64,000 nucleotides of DNA, taken from CAXBID01 sp963815305 (GTDB lineage: Bacteria; Bacteroidota; Bacteroidia; Flavobacteriales; Flavobacteriaceae). Every line of letters starts with the position of its first letter. The stretch's first letter is position 1. The DNA is taken from assembly GCA_963815305.1 (NCBI GenBank), contig CAWFFW010000001.1, positions 2,480,001 to 2,544,000 on the forward strand, written 5' to 3'. Position numbers and translations under genes: made by a program. Below, piece after piece: positions 40,510 to 49,044 of this stretch. The notes below the pieces were generated by a model, which saw nothing but the letters and a program-made list of their open reading frames with translations, was not told the origin of the DNA and ran no database searches.

Positions 40510-41277
40510 TTATGGATTTACAAAATTAATGACAACATCAAAAAAATCTTCTGGGTTTTCAGCGTGCAGCCAATGCCCTGCATTCGAAATGGTTTCTATT
40601 TTTGCTTTTGGAAAATGATTGGAAATTATGGATTCATCTCCAACACCAATATATTCGGAGCGGTCTCCCCGAATAAACAACGTATCCTTTTTAAAAATAG
40701 AGTAAGACGGAAGCGCTTCACCAACTTCTGCGACTTCATTTTTTAAAACTTCTAAATTCATGCGCAACCCCAATTGCCCCTTTTCAACCCAATACAGGTT
40801 TTTAAGTAAAAATTGACGTGTTCCAAAATCAGACACATAATTACTTAAAACTTTATCAGCTTCACCTCTACTTTTTAATTCATCAAAATTTAAAGCGTTT
40901 AATCCTTCTAAAATACCATCATGATGAACTGGATAAAAGCGCGGAGAAATATCTGCAACAATTAATTTTGAAACCAATTCTGGATATTCAGCAGCAAATA
41001 ACATAGCCGTTTTCCCACCCATAGAATGACCAAGCAAAATTATATCTTGTAATTGATGGGCTTCACAATAGTTTTTTAAATCTTCCGCAAGAGCTTCATA
41101 ATTAAAAGTTTCATTCCAAAAACTATGTCCGTGATTTCGTTGGTCGACCAAATGCACTTGTAAACCATGTTCACTAAATTGATTCCCTAAAGTTTTCCAG
41201 TTATCATTCATTCCTAAAAACCCATGCAGAATAATAAATGGCTTTCCTTGGCCTAATATATTTGAATGTAATATCAT
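40510..41277 (-). CDS. Alpha/beta hydrolase (YbfF-like esterase)
   Basis: A 255-residue serine hydrolase. The N-terminal GQGKPFIILHGFLGMNDNW holds the oxyanion HG motif, the nucleophile elbow is GHSMGGKTAM near residues 103-112, the acid is probably in FIRGDRSEYIG near 210 and the His is in SNAGHWLHAENPE near 236. No signal peptide is present. The pattern DQRNHGHS is typical of the YbfF esterase group that acts on acyl-CoA-like or ester substrates; the real substrate is unknown. A hairpin repeat (41281-41322) abuts the start of the gene. Confidence 0.9.
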   Translation of the reverse strand: MILHSNILGQGKPFIILHGFLGMNDNWKTLGNQFSEHGLQVHLVDQRNHGHSFWNETFNYEALAEDLKNYCEAHQLQDIILLGHSMGGKTAMLFAAEYPELVSKLIVADISPRFYPVHHDGILEGLNALNFDELKSRGEADKVLSNYVSDFGTRQFLLKNLYWVEKGQLGLRMNLEVLKNEVAEVGEALPSYSIFKKDTLFIRGDRSEYIGVGDESIISNHFPKAKIETISNAGHWLHAENPEDFFDVVINFVNP

Positions 41278-41280
41278 GAT

Positions 41281-41322
41281 TCTTACTCCCTAAATCCCTC
41301 CGAAGGAGGAAAACTGTTATGT
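41281..41322. repeat. Short hairpin repeat, copy 3 (CCTCC-GAA-GGAGG)
   Basis: The element reads CCCTAAATCCCTCCGAAGGA then GGAAAACTGTTATG. It is the close match of the copy at 11051-11090 and, like that copy, ends beside the start codon of a minus-strand gene (ATG at 41277). Confidence 0.75.
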
Positions 41323-41393
41323 GATTATTTACTATTTTTCATTTAAATCGTATCCTTTCGGTAAAGTTACCTTTACTCTGGGAAAGTTTAAGA

Positions 41394-42110
41394 TTAAGCC
41401 TTCAGTTTATGTAAATACATTTGAATAACATTTTCTACACCTAAATATAAACTTTCAGATATTAATGCATGCCCAATTGAAACTTCTAGTAAACCTGAGA
41501 TATTATCTTTAAAAAACTTAATATTATCAAGCGATAAATCGTGTCCGGCGTTGATACCCAAACCCAATTCATTTGCAAGTTCAGCACTTTCTGCGTAAGG
41601 CTTAATAGCATTTTTATTTCCTAAATTAAATTGATAAGCAAAGGCTTCTGTATATAATTCAATCCTATCCGTGCCAGTGGCTTTTGCACCTTCTATTTGT
41701 TTTAAAACAGGATCAACAAAAATCGAGGTTCTAATACCATTATTTTGAAACTCCTTAATAACATCAACTAAAAAGTATTTATGTTTAATGGTATCCCAAC
41801 CTGCATTACTTGTAATAGCATCAACAGCATCGGGTACCAAAGTAACTTGTGTTGGTTTTACATCAAGTACCAATTTTAAAAAAGACTCAATGGGGTTGCC
41901 TTCTATATTGTATTCTGTATAAACTTCGGGTTTTAAATCTCGCGCATCTTGGTAACGAATGTGTCTTTCGTCGGGCCTTGGATGTATTGTTACACCCTCT
42001 GCACCAAAACGTTGTACGTCTTTTGCAAACTGCACCACACTTGGCAAATCGCCTCCTCTAGAATTTCTTAATGTTGCAATCTTATTAATATTTACGCTTA
42101 ACTTCGTCAT
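41394..42110 (-). CDS. pdxJ: Pyridoxine 5'-phosphate synthase PdxJ
   Basis: A 238-residue TIM-barrel enzyme that condenses 1-deoxyxylulose 5-phosphate with 3-amino-2-oxopropyl phosphate in the DXP-dependent vitamin B6 pathway. Family blocks are present from end to end: LSVNINKIATLRNSRGG, GVTIHPRPDERHIRYQD near residue 40, VTLVPDAVDAITSNAGWD near 88, GLGINAGHDLSLDNIK near 184, and SIGHALISESLYLGVENV near 216. The gene is divergent from the CBS-domain gene, with 88 bases between them. Confidence 0.97.
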   Translation of the reverse strand: MTKLSVNINKIATLRNSRGGDLPSVVQFAKDVQRFGAEGVTIHPRPDERHIRYQDARDLKPEVYTEYNIEGNPIESFLKLVLDVKPTQVTLVPDAVDAITSNAGWDTIKHKYFLVDVIKEFQNNGIRTSIFVDPVLKQIEGAKATGTDRIELYTEAFAYQFNLGNKNAIKPYAESAELANELGLGINAGHDLSLDNIKFFKDNISGLLEVSIGHALISESLYLGVENVIQMYLHKLKA

Positions 42111-42198
42111 GTGTTAATTTTAAAACACAAAAATACAAAGTAGTAAAGGCTTATTTACTATTTTTTTGATTAATTTGCATACGTATTAAAACAACATA

Positions 42199-42858
42199 AT
42201 GAAGCTTTTAGAATACATTATTAACGATGTAAAACCTTTAGAGAATAATAGTAAAATAAGTGATTTACAATCATTATTTAATCAATTAACCTACTCTCAT
42301 ATTCCTTTGCAAAATCATGAGGGAGTGTTTTTAGGTTCCTTCTCTGAAACCGATGCGCATAGTTTTGAAAGTGAGAAACCTTTAAGTGAATACCTTTACG
42401 CTCTGGAAGCTTTTTTTGTTCGCGACAATACCTTATGGCTTGATGTTTTAGAAGCATTTGCTGTAAATTCTACCAATATTATGCCTGTTTTGGATGCTGA
42501 AAATAAATATTTAGGTTATTTTGAACTTAACGATATTATTGGCTTGTTTAGTGAATCACCATTTTTCTCTGAAGCTGGTGGGATTTTGGTTGTAGAAAAA
42601 GGTATAAATGATTATTCCTTTAGTGAAATTAGCCAAATAGTAGAATCTAACGACGGTAAACTTCTTGGCGCCTTTGTCTCAAAAATGAACACAGATTTAG
42701 TTCAAATCACTCTTAAAATAGGAAATACTGGACTTAACGAAATCATACAAACCTTTCGCAGGTATAGTTATAGTATTGTTTCTGGACATGAGGATGATAG
42801 CTACCTTGAGAGTTTAAAGGAACGTTCAGATTATTTGAATAAATACCTAAATATGTAA
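42199..42858 (+). CDS. CBS-domain protein
   Basis: A 219-residue cytoplasmic protein with two CBS repeats in its first 125 residues (SDLQSLFNQLTYSHIPLQNHEG, then LWLDVLEAFAVNSTNIMPVLDAENKYLGYFEL). These pairs usually bind adenosine nucleotides. The remainder (about 130-219) looks like a small ACT-like alpha/beta domain (GGILVVEKGINDYSFSEIS ... VQITLKIGNTGLNEI). It starts a plus-strand cluster and ends 3 bases before NAD kinase, suggesting a nucleotide-sensing partner; no function is established. Confidence 0.85.
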   Translation: MKLLEYIINDVKPLENNSKISDLQSLFNQLTYSHIPLQNHEGVFLGSFSETDAHSFESEKPLSEYLYALEAFFVRDNTLWLDVLEAFAVNSTNIMPVLDAENKYLGYFELNDIIGLFSESPFFSEAGGILVVEKGINDYSFSEISQIVESNDGKLLGAFVSKMNTDLVQITLKIGNTGLNEIIQTFRRYSYSIVSGHEDDSYLESLKERSDYLNKYLNM

Positions 42859-42861
42859 ATC

Positions 42862-43746
42862 ATGAAGATTGCTGTTTTTGGACGATTTTATAATAAAACC
42901 ACTACGATTTCTGTTGAAAGACTTTTTAATTATCTATTAAAAAAAAACATTGAAGCTTATATAGAAACCGAATTTTATAACTTGATTAAAAGTGAATCAC
43001 AAAATCAAAATGACTATGCTTCATTTAAAACCTTTGATATTTTAGATGATTCTTTCAATTTATTGGTTAGTGTTGGTGGTGATGGTACCATTTTAAGAGC
43101 CATTACTTTTGTTAAAGATTTTGATATTCCTATAATAGGAATTAATACAGGTCGATTAGGTTTTCTAGCAACCATTCAAGTTGATGAAATTGAAAAAGCT
43201 ATACAAAATATTATAGATGGTAAATATAGAATTTCAGAACGTAGTTTACTTTCAGTTGAAACTTTACCTGAAAACGACGATATAACGTCGTTAAATTTTG
43301 CTTTAAATGAAATTGCGGTAAGCAGAAAAAATACCACGTCTATGATTACCGTGGAAACTTATCTAAATGGAGAATATCTAACATCCTATTGGAGTGACGG
43401 ATTAATTGTTTCAACACCCACAGGATCAACAGGTTATTCGTTAAGTTGTGGCGGTCCAGTAATTACTCCTGGAGCTAAAAATTTTGTTTTAACACCTATT
43501 GCTCCTCATAATTTAAGCGCACGACCATTAGTAATTCCAGATTCTACTGAAATACAATTAAAAGTTGATGGCCGTGAAGAGCAGCATCTGGTTTCCTTAG
43601 ATTCAAGAATTGCTACCCTTACCAATGGTACAATAATCAAAATTAAAAAAGCTGATTTTAAAATTAAAATGATAGATCTTTTAAATGAAAGCTTTTTGGT
43701 TACACTTCGAAAAAAACTACTTTGGGGAGAGGATAAGCGCAATTAA
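42862..43746 (+). CDS. nadK: NAD kinase
   Basis: A 294-residue enzyme that phosphorylates NAD to NADP. The catalytic GGDGTIL motif is at about 73-79, NTGRLGFLA near 95-103, and the NAD-site segments LNEIAVSR near 152 and STPTGSTGYSLSCGGPVI near 188-205 are intact. Length is standard. It starts 3 bases after the CBS-domain gene and is followed, after a promoter-like region, by porG-uppS-bamA. Confidence 0.96.
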   Translation: MKIAVFGRFYNKTTTISVERLFNYLLKKNIEAYIETEFYNLIKSESQNQNDYASFKTFDILDDSFNLLVSVGGDGTILRAITFVKDFDIPIIGINTGRLGFLATIQVDEIEKAIQNIIDGKYRISERSLLSVETLPENDDITSLNFALNEIAVSRKNTTSMITVETYLNGEYLTSYWSDGLIVSTPTGSTGYSLSCGGPVITPGAKNFVLTPIAPHNLSARPLVIPDSTEIQLKVDGREEQHLVSLDSRIATLTNGTIIKIKKADFKIKMIDLLNESFLVTLRKKLLWGEDKRN

Positions 43747-43820
43747 ACAATATTTTAATAGAAATTCTGTTTTAAACTCATACTATTTTGCTCAAATTAT
43801 AATGGGCTAATCTTATTTAT

Positions 43821-43828
43821 TATATTTG
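43821..43828 (+). promoter_or_regulatory. Putative -7 element for the porG-uppS-bamA transcript
   Basis: TATATTTG followed by CA matches TAnnTTTG, 17 bases before the porG ATG. The best -33 candidate is 30 bases away, so the promoter is incomplete. Confidence 0.5.
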
Positions 43829-43845
43829 CAAACTTTTGAATATTT

Positions 43846-44532
43846 ATGAGGCATTTAACCATATTGACATTAAGCATTTTAGCGTTCCAATTAAACCATT
43901 CTCAAATTCATGAAATTGGTGTTTTTGGTGGTGGAAGCAATTTTATTGGAGATGTTGGAGCCAGTGATTATATTTCTCCTAAACAACCTGCATTAGGATT
44001 AATTTATAAATGGAATGCAAGTTCTAGGCACTCTTGGAGAGCCTCCGTAATATACTCCGATTTAAGAGCGGATGACAAAGAATCAGACGACCCAAGACGC
44101 GCTCAAAGAGGGTATTTTTTAGATTCGAACTTATTAGAAATTTCAGCAGGTATGGAATTTACATTCCTAGATTTTGATTTACATTCTGGAGAAAAAATAG
44201 GAACGCCATACTTATATACAGGAATTAGTGTTGCAAAACACGACAATTATTATTTTTTAAATGGTGTACAAACCCCAGAAAACAACAATAGTTGGGCTTA
44301 CGCTATACCTATGGCCTTGGGTTTTAAAACAAATGTTTTAGGGAATTTAATTTTAGGTATTGAAGTGGGCGCACGATACACGTTCTCTGATGAAATAGAT
44401 GGAAGCGTACCAGATACAGCTTCTTTACAACAATATGAATTTGGTAATATTAATAATAATGACTGGTATGTTTTTTCAGGGCTCACATTAACCTATACCT
44501 TTGGAGAAAACCCGTGCTATTGTGTAAATTAA
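43846..44532 (+). CDS. porG: PorG-like type IX secretion outer-membrane protein (DUF6089)
   Basis: A 228-residue beta-barrel protein with a cleavable signal peptide (about 1-18). The DUF6089/PorG start IHEIGVFGGGSNFIGDVG is directly after it, followed by PALGLIYKWNASSRHSWRASV and a run of alternating strands ending in FSGLTLTYTFGENPCYC. PorG is an outer-membrane component associated with the type IX secretion machinery in Porphyromonas. Its position immediately before uppS and bamA (1-base gap to uppS) is the conserved one in Bacteroidota and supports the call. Confidence 0.8.
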   Translation: MRHLTILTLSILAFQLNHSQIHEIGVFGGGSNFIGDVGASDYISPKQPALGLIYKWNASSRHSWRASVIYSDLRADDKESDDPRRAQRGYFLDSNLLEISAGMEFTFLDFDLHSGEKIGTPYLYTGISVAKHDNYYFLNGVQTPENNNSWAYAIPMALGFKTNVLGNLILGIEVGARYTFSDEIDGSVPDTASLQQYEFGNINNNDWYVFSGLTLTYTFGENPCYCVN

Positions 44533-44533
44533 A

Positions 44534-45274
44534 ATGGATTTAAAAGAAAATATTGTAACAACAAAACTACCAGAACACATAGCTATCATTATGGATGGCA
44601 ACGGCCGTTGGGCTAAAAAACAAGGGATGTTACGTGCTTTCGGTCATGAAAATGGCACAAAATCGGTTCGTCAAGTTGTAGAAGCTTGCGCAGAACTTGG
44701 TATTAAAAATTTAACCCTATATGCTTTTTCTACTGAAAACTGGAATAGACCAAAGTTAGAAGTACAAACACTCATGAGACTTTTGGTGTCTTCATTAAAA
44801 AAAGAAATAAAAACACTTCAAGACAATAATATAAAGCTTTCCTCTATAGGTAATTTAAAAACCTTACCTGAAAAGGTTCATAAAGAACTGCAAGATGTTA
44901 TTGAAAACACAAAAAATAACCGTAAAATGACTTTAACCTTAGCTTTAAGTTATGGTTCGAGAGAAGAAATCATAAACACTGTTAAAGAAATTAGTATTAA
45001 AGTTAAAAATAATATAATTTCGCCCGAAAAAATTGATGAATCGATTATTAATGAGCATCTTTACACGCAAAATTTACCAGATGTAGATTTACTTATTAGA
45101 ACAAGTGGAGAACAACGAATAAGTAACTTTTTACTCTGGCAAATCGCATATGCCGAATTATATTTTACAAGTGTATTATGGCCAGATTTTACAAAGCAAC
45201 ATTTGTATGAAGCTATTATTGAATATCAAAAAAGAGAACGACGATTTGGGAAAACAAGTGATCAACTTAACTAA
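44534..45274 (+). CDS. uppS: Isoprenyl transferase (undecaprenyl diphosphate synthase)
   Basis: A 246-residue cis-prenyltransferase that builds the C55 lipid carrier for peptidoglycan and surface polysaccharides. Motif I HIAIIMDGNGRWAKKQG holds the catalytic Asp near residue 20. TLYAFSTENWNRPKLEV near 63, SYGSREEI near 143 and the diphosphate-binding LIRTSGEQRISNFLLWQIAYAELYF near 190-214 are intact. It starts 1 base after porG, and bamA starts 4 bases after its stop. Confidence 0.97.
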   Translation: MDLKENIVTTKLPEHIAIIMDGNGRWAKKQGMLRAFGHENGTKSVRQVVEACAELGIKNLTLYAFSTENWNRPKLEVQTLMRLLVSSLKKEIKTLQDNNIKLSSIGNLKTLPEKVHKELQDVIENTKNNRKMTLTLALSYGSREEIINTVKEISIKVKNNIISPEKIDESIINEHLYTQNLPDVDLLIRTSGEQRISNFLLWQIAYAELYFTSVLWPDFTKQHLYEAIIEYQKRERRFGKTSDQLN

Positions 45275-45278
45275 TACT

Positions 45279-47840
45279 TTGTATTTAAAATATATAAAAC
45301 ACTTCATAGTAGTCTTACTTTTAGCTGTTAGTTTTAATATTCAAGCACAAGATTTACAGTACAGTAATGGTAAAAAATATACGCTTGGGGAAATTGCTGT
45401 TTCTGGAAACACAAGTTTTAGTGAACAAACCATAGTCGCTTATTCTGGTTTAAGTAAGGGAAAAGAAATGACAATTCCTGGAGAAGATATAAGTGATGCG
45501 ATTAAAAAATTATGGAAATCAAATCTATTTAGCGATATTGAAATTTACATTACTAAAATAGAAGGTGATGTGGCTTATTTAGAACTTCGCCTTTCCGACT
45601 TACCGCAATTAAATGAATTAAAAATTAATGGCGTAAAAAAGTCTAAAAAAGAAAGTATCATCGATGATACTAAGTTAAAAAAAGGAACTAAAGTAACCGA
45701 AAACCTACTTACAACTTCCAAAAACTTTCTAGAAAAAAAATACAAAAAACAAGGTTTTTTAAACACTAAAGTTTACATAAATACCATCGATGTAAAAGAC
45801 TCTATAGAAACTGCGAGAGTTAATATGGTCTTAAATATTGATAAAGGTGAAAAAGTAAAAATTAAAGATATTCTTTTTGATGGTAATGATGTTTTAAGCG
45901 ATAAAAAGCTTAGAAAAAGCATGAAGAGTACCAAAAAGATAAACCGTCTAAGGATTTTAAAACGCTCAAAATTTATTGACTCCGCTTATCAAGCCGATTT
46001 AGGTCATATTATAGACACGTACAAAGAAAATGGCTATAGAGATGCACGTATATTATCAGATAGCATTATATATAATGATGATAAAACTATTTCATTAAAT
46101 ATAGATGTTTATGAGGGGGAGAAATATACATTTGGTAATATCAATTTTATTGGTAATACCGTTTACACGGATCAGCAGTTAAACAGACTTTTAAGAATCA
46201 ATAAAGGGGATACCTATAATGGGATATTACTTCAAAAACGTATACAAGACGATAGTAAACCTGACGCACAAGATATTGCCAATCAATATCAAAACTATGG
46301 CTATTTATTTTCTAGTATTAATCCTGTTGAAGTAAGTGCAGATGGCAACGTCATAGATATGGAAATTAGAATATCTGAAGGAAAACCAGCATATTTTAAT
46401 AGTGTTACCGTAGTTGGTAATGATAAAACTAACGACCACGTGGTTTATCGAGAAATACGTACCAGACCTGGACAATTATATAGCAAAGCTAATGTAGTTC
46501 GTACCGTTAGAGAACTTGGGCAATTGGGCTTTTTTGATGCCCAAGAAATAGCACCAAACTTTAATAATCCTAATCCCGTTGAAGGAACTATCGATATGGA
46601 ATACTCCGTTAAAGAAACGGGGTCTAGCCAAATCGAATTGCAAGGGGGATACGGTGGCGGTGGCTTTATTGGTACCTTAGGTTTATCATTTAATAACTTT
46701 TCAATAAAAGACATCTTTAAAAAAGAAGCTTATAAACCCATTCCTATGGGTGACGGACAAAAATTATCATTGCGTTTGCAGGCTAGTCGTTTCTTTCAAA
46801 CCTATAGCTTTTCATTTTCTGAGCCCTGGCTAGGTGGTAAACGTCCTGTACAATTTTCAACGTCTATATCGCATACGAAACAATTTCAATTCAACCCTCA
46901 AACCCGAGATGCCGATAAAAGTAGAAGTTTTAATATTACGGGTATTACTTTTGGTTTAGCTAAACGTTTAACTGTTCCAGATGATTTCTTCGTTTTATCA
47001 CAAGCCATTAGTTATCAACGCTATGATTTAAATAATTACGATATTGGTTTATTTAACTTTGGAGACGGGTATGCAAATAATTTATCTTATACTGTGGGTT
47101 TAACCAGAAATAATACCAGTGTAGATCCTATTTATCCAACAGGAGGCTCTAATTTTAATATTAGTGCTAAATTCTCTCCACCTTATTCGTTATTTAATAA
47201 TGTTGATTACAAATCATTAAGAGAGGTAAGTGATAGATTGAGCGCCATACCAAGAGGAGCACGAACAACAGACCAAAGAACTGAACTAGCAGAAGTTGAC
47301 CAAGAGCGTTACAAATGGCTAGAGTTTTATAAAGTAAAATTTGCTGGTGAATGGTACACACAAGTGACTAAGGATTTAGTATTACGACCTAAAGTTGAGT
47401 TTGGTTTTTTAGGAGCTTATAACAATGATAGAGGCGTTATTCCTTTTGAGCGTTTCTTTGTAGGTGGTAGTGGTTTAGGAAACTTTTCATTAGATGGAAG
47501 AGAAGTTGTTCAATTAAGAGGATATCCTGATAATTCTTTATCTGATCAGGATGGTGGTTCTATTTATAATAAATTTTCATTAGAACTTCGTTATCCAATA
47601 ACATTAAAAGCATCTGCAAAAATTTATGCTTTAGGCTTTTTAGAGGGCGGTTCTTCAACCAATAATTTTAGAGATTTTAATCCATTTAATATTAAACGTT
47701 CTGCAGGATTAGGGATACGTATTTTTATGCCAGCCTTTGGATTATTAGGTATAGATTTTGGTCATGGTTTTGACCCATTACCTGGGCAAAATGTTAAACA
47801 CGGTTGGGAAACGCATTTCATAATTGGACAACAGTTTTAA
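45279..47840 (+). CDS. bamA: Outer-membrane protein assembly factor BamA
   Basis: An Omp85 protein of about 853 residues that inserts beta-barrel proteins into the outer membrane. A signal peptide (HFIVVLLLAVSFNIQAQ) is followed by five POTRA domains (about 30-420; for example EIAVSGNTSFSEQ, ELKINGVKKSKKESI, DILFDGNDVLSD, NINFIGNTVYTDQ, SVTVVGNDKTNDH) and a 16-strand barrel with the loop-6 motif VQLRGYPDN near 765. The frame is open into uppS as far back as 45150. I chose TTG at 45279 because it gives a clean signal peptide and lies 4 bases past the uppS stop; GTG at 45258 is the alternative. OmpH/Skp genes follow. Confidence 0.95.
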   Translation: MYLKYIKHFIVVLLLAVSFNIQAQDLQYSNGKKYTLGEIAVSGNTSFSEQTIVAYSGLSKGKEMTIPGEDISDAIKKLWKSNLFSDIEIYITKIEGDVAYLELRLSDLPQLNELKINGVKKSKKESIIDDTKLKKGTKVTENLLTTSKNFLEKKYKKQGFLNTKVYINTIDVKDSIETARVNMVLNIDKGEKVKIKDILFDGNDVLSDKKLRKSMKSTKKINRLRILKRSKFIDSAYQADLGHIIDTYKENGYRDARILSDSIIYNDDKTISLNIDVYEGEKYTFGNINFIGNTVYTDQQLNRLLRINKGDTYNGILLQKRIQDDSKPDAQDIANQYQNYGYLFSSINPVEVSADGNVIDMEIRISEGKPAYFNSVTVVGNDKTNDHVVYREIRTRPGQLYSKANVVRTVRELGQLGFFDAQEIAPNFNNPNPVEGTIDMEYSVKETGSSQIELQGGYGGGGFIGTLGLSFNNFSIKDIFKKEAYKPIPMGDGQKLSLRLQASRFFQTYSFSFSEPWLGGKRPVQFSTSISHTKQFQFNPQTRDADKSRSFNITGITFGLAKRLTVPDDFFVLSQAISYQRYDLNNYDIGLFNFGDGYANNLSYTVGLTRNNTSVDPIYPTGGSNFNISAKFSPPYSLFNNVDYKSLREVSDRLSAIPRGARTTDQRTELAEVDQERYKWLEFYKVKFAGEWYTQVTKDLVLRPKVEFGFLGAYNNDRGVIPFERFFVGGSGLGNFSLDGREVVQLRGYPDNSLSDQDGGSIYNKFSLELRYPITLKASAKIYALGFLEGGSSTNNFRDFNPFNIKRSAGLGIRIFMPAFGLLGIDFGHGFDPLPGQNVKHGWETHFIIGQQF

Positions 47841-47913
47841 TTTTGGCACGATATTTTCTATTAACATTTTGATGATTTGAATGTTGAATAAAATTTTTAA
47901 GATTAAATTTCGT

Positions 47914-47921
47914 TAATTTTG
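47914..47921 (+). promoter_or_regulatory. Putative -7 element ahead of the ompH genes
   Basis: TAATTTTG matches TAnnTTTG and would start RNA near 47927, giving the first ompH gene a leader of about 90 bases. No good -33 box. Confidence 0.4.
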
Positions 47922-47935
47922 AAGATACAATTCAA

Positions 47936-47987
47936 AGAGGAGGCAGACATGCAAATAAAATCATCTGTCGTTTTTAGAATTTGTTAG
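47936..47987 (+). promoter_or_regulatory. Strong Shine-Dalgarno and 12-codon ORF in the ompH leader
   Basis: AGAGGAGG (47936-47943) is a near-perfect Shine-Dalgarno, five bases before an ATG (47949) that opens a 12-residue frame (MQIKSSVVFRIC) ending at 47987. The frame ends 28 bases before ompH. Such a strong site is unusual in Bacteroidota, where ribosomes mostly ignore Shine-Dalgarno sequences. Whether it is translated is not known. Confidence 0.35.
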
Positions 47988-48015
47988 TTAATGAATTTAA
48001 AAATATTAAACACAG

Positions 48016-49014
48016 ATGAAAAATAACGTTCTTTTTTTACTGACATTAGTTTTTATGTTTAGCATTTCGTTAAATGCGCAGCGTGGGGTAAGTATAGCCT
48101 ACATTGATACTGAATATATTTTAGAGAATGTTCCTGAATACCAAGAAGCAATAACACAACTAAATGCAAAGGCAGATAAATGGAAAAATGAAATTGCTAC
48201 ACAACTTGACGCCATTGCACAAAAAAGAAAAGATTTAAGTAACGAAAAGGCCCTTTTAACTAAAGAACTTATAGATGAACGTGAAGAAGATATAAGTTTT
48301 GAAGAAAAAGAAATTTTAGATTATCAGCAAAAGCGTTTTGGACCTAATGGCGATTTGTTTATACAACAGAAACAATTAATGCAGCCTATACAAGATCAAA
48401 TTTTTGCAGCAGTTCAAACCATAGTAGCTAGCAGAAAATATGATTTGGTTTTAGATAAATCTGATGGAGGTATGCTTTATGTTAACAATAGGCTTGATAT
48501 AAGCGAACAAATTATTAGGAGTATAACAAGAACGGCAAAACGAACTCAGGCACAATCTAAAGCAGAAAGAAGAGCTGCCGAAGATGAAGATATTGTGCCC
48601 GAAGTAAATTTGGATCTAGAAGCGCGTGAAAAAGCATTAGAGGAGAAGAAAACCGAACGTGAAAGCGCCATTGAAAAAGCAAGACAAGAAAAGCTGGCAG
48701 CTAGAGCCGAGAGAGTTAAAGCTGCTGACGAAAAACGTCAGAAAATAATTGATGATAGAGAAAAAGCTAAGCAGGATAAATTGGGTGATAGAACTCAAGA
48801 TACTGAAAGTAATGATACGAATTTAGTTGAAACTGAAAAACCAGAAGAAAAACCAGAAGTAACTGAAACAAAAACTAGAGCACAATTAATAGAAGAAAAT
48901 CGACAAAAAAAACTGGCAGCTAGAGCCGCAAGAATAAAAGAATTAGAAGATAGAAAAAAGAAAATTATAGAAGAACGCCAAAAGGCAAACGACAGTTTAA
49001 ATAACAAAAATTAA
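48016..49014 (+). CDS. OmpH/Skp-family periplasmic chaperone with long charged, repeated tail
   Basis: A 332-residue protein with a signal peptide (about 1-21, LNAQ). Residues about 25-180 are Skp/OmpH-like: VSIAYIDTEYILENVPEYQEA, a long coiled coil and KYDLVLDKSDGGMLYVNN. Skp proteins escort unfolded outer-membrane proteins to BamA, and the gene follows bamA. Unlike the second copy, it has a tail of about 150 residues rich in Lys, Glu and Arg, with two related 34-residue repeats (RQEKLAARAERVKAADEK... and RQKKLAARAARIKELEDR...). The tail should form coiled-coil helices of unknown role. Confidence 0.93.
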   Translation: MKNNVLFLLTLVFMFSISLNAQRGVSIAYIDTEYILENVPEYQEAITQLNAKADKWKNEIATQLDAIAQKRKDLSNEKALLTKELIDEREEDISFEEKEILDYQQKRFGPNGDLFIQQKQLMQPIQDQIFAAVQTIVASRKYDLVLDKSDGGMLYVNNRLDISEQIIRSITRTAKRTQAQSKAERRAAEDEDIVPEVNLDLEAREKALEEKKTERESAIEKARQEKLAARAERVKAADEKRQKIIDDREKAKQDKLGDRTQDTESNDTNLVETEKPEEKPEVTETKTRAQLIEENRQKKLAARAARIKELEDRKKKIIEERQKANDSLNNKN

Positions 49015-49044
49015 TAATTTATAACACACTAATACTATTTAAAA

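Noticed and set aside
45150..45278. bamA starting at 45150, overlapping uppS by 125 bases
   Set aside because: The extra residues are an out-of-frame reading of uppS and place the signal peptide more than 40 residues from the start; TTG 45279 or GTG 45258 is better.
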